Shown piece by piece: positions 7,611 to 8,299 of a stretch of DNA of 8,299 bases. Every line of letters starts with the position of its first letter. Positions within the stretch are counted from its first letter, which is position 1. Source of the DNA: an uncultured Lachnospiraceae bacterium (lineage in GTDB: Bacteria; Bacillota_A; Clostridia; Lachnospirales; Lachnospiraceae); assembly GCA_900555005.1 (NCBI GenBank), contig USJM01000071.1, positions 1 to 8,299 on the forward strand, given 5' to 3'. A program made the translations under genes and the position numbers. The notes beneath the pieces are model-generated. The model did not search any database and was not told where the DNA came from. It worked only from the letters and a program-made list of their open reading frames with translations.

Positions 7611-8299
7611 TATGAATATTGTGACGGTCGTGATACCCAATTTCAACGGCATGAAGTATCTGGATGGCTGTCTGTCCTCCCTTCGGAAGCAGACGGAGCA
7701 GCGCTTCGAGACAATCCTGGTCGATAACGGATCAGAGGACGGGAGCGTGGAATATGTCCGAACGCAGTTTCCGGAGGTCCGCGTCCGGGCTTACCGGAAA
7801 AACACCGGTTTCTGTCATGCGTAAACGACGGGATCCTGCTGGCGAAGACGCCATATGTCTTTCTGCTAAACAATGACACGATCCTTGAGGAGGGCGCACT
7901 GGGAGCGCTTGTCAGGGTAATGGAGAGGGGCGGAAGCAGGGTCTTTTCATGCTGTTCAAAACTTGTCAGCCTGGCAGATCCTGGGAAAATGGATGATGCG
8001 GGCGATTATTTCTGCGCACTGGGCTGGGCTTTTGCGCGTGGAAAAGGCAAAAGCGCGGCGCGCTATGTTCGGCAGGAGGCGTGCTTCGCCTGCTGTGCGG
8101 CGGCAGCGCTGTACAGACGGGAGGTTTTCTCGCAGATCGGTCTTTTTGACGAGCGCCATTTTGCTTATCTGGAGGACATCGATGTCGGATGGCGGGCACG
8201 ACTTGCCGGCTACACGATCTTTATGTGCCTGAGGCGGTTGTCCGGCATGCGGGAAGCGCGACGAGCGGCTCGCGCTCTAATGCCTTCCAGGGCGGAATT
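7603..8299 (+). CDS. GT2 rhamnosyltransferase-like protein, N-terminal part (two frameshifts, runs off the window)
   Basis: This is a single-domain GT2 enzyme resembling WbbL-type rhamnosyltransferases of COG1216. The start is ATG 7603 (overlapping the upstream TGA at 7608-7610), GTG 7600 or ATG 7612. The last begins exactly at the conserved strand MNIVTVVIPNFNG. The frame breaks at 7821, where a lost G turns HAVNDG into a stop. It breaks again at the T run 8220-8222, after which the reading becomes YVPEAVVRHAGSATSGS, a signature of this family. Other landmarks are VDNGSEDGS, NTGFC, FLLNNDT, a Cys/Ala-rich segment before LYRREVF, then IGLFDE and YLEDIDVGWRARL. About 233 residues are visible and the C-terminus is missing. 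A rhamnose donor is likely from the family but not proven. Confidence 0.83.

Noticed and set aside
251..8299. Phase variation through slippage in homopolymers as cause of the frameshifts
   Set aside because: The affected runs are only 1-3 bases as read. Phase-variable genes normally use long tracts or repeats, and seven sites in four genes would be unprecedented for switching.
251..8299. Programmed ribosomal frameshifting
   Set aside because: No slippery heptamer with a following stem was seen at the breaks, and paralogues encode the same junctions without a shift.
1..8299. Mobile elements, CRISPR arrays, tRNA or rRNA genes
   Set aside because: No terminal inverted repeats, transposase motifs, regularly spaced repeats or structural RNA signatures were seen on either strand.

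Overview
The window is a piece of a cell-surface polysaccharide biosynthesis locus. Every supportable gene is on the + strand. Genes are tightly packed, with overlaps or gaps of a few to about 20 bases and strong AGGAG-type Shine-Dalgarno sites. The one larger gap is 3676-3789. The moderately GC-rich codons, purine-rich ribosome binding sites and runs of paralogous two-domain GT2 enzymes suggest a Clostridia-like Bacillota (Lachnospiraceae-type). This assignment is tentative, because no rRNA or marker gene is present.

Layout: (1) 1-249, the C-terminal tail of an upstream surface-polysaccharide gene. (2) 251-1895 and 1901-3675, two related two-domain GT2 glycosyltransferases whose first domain is shrunken and whose second is complete. 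(3) 3676-3789, a short leader headed by a good extended -10 promoter. (4) 3790-4212 and 4212-4565, two overlapping four-helix SMR/EamA-type membrane proteins resembling the ArnE/ArnF lipid-sugar flippase pair. (5) 4567-5700, a clear WecE/RffA dTDP-4-amino-4,6-dideoxygalactose transaminase. (6) 5723-7610, a two-domain GT2 glycosyltransferase with both domains complete. (7) 7603-8299, the start of a single-domain rhamnosyltransferase-like GT2 enzyme that runs off the window.

Likely joint role: WecE makes dTDP-Fuc4N, and the GT2 enzymes assemble or decorate a polysaccharide on the cytoplasmic side. The SMR pair may move a lipid-linked amino sugar across the membrane. Its direct coupling to wecE is the most interesting biological feature here.

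A strong technical signal overlies this. All four glycosyltransferase genes are broken by frameshifts, seven in total. Each is explained by loss of one base, and each can be placed in a short homopolymer run. Restoring the base gives family-typical protein sequence every time. This pattern favours uncorrected sequencing errors over real gene decay, so the four genes are annotated as whole genes with their break points given.
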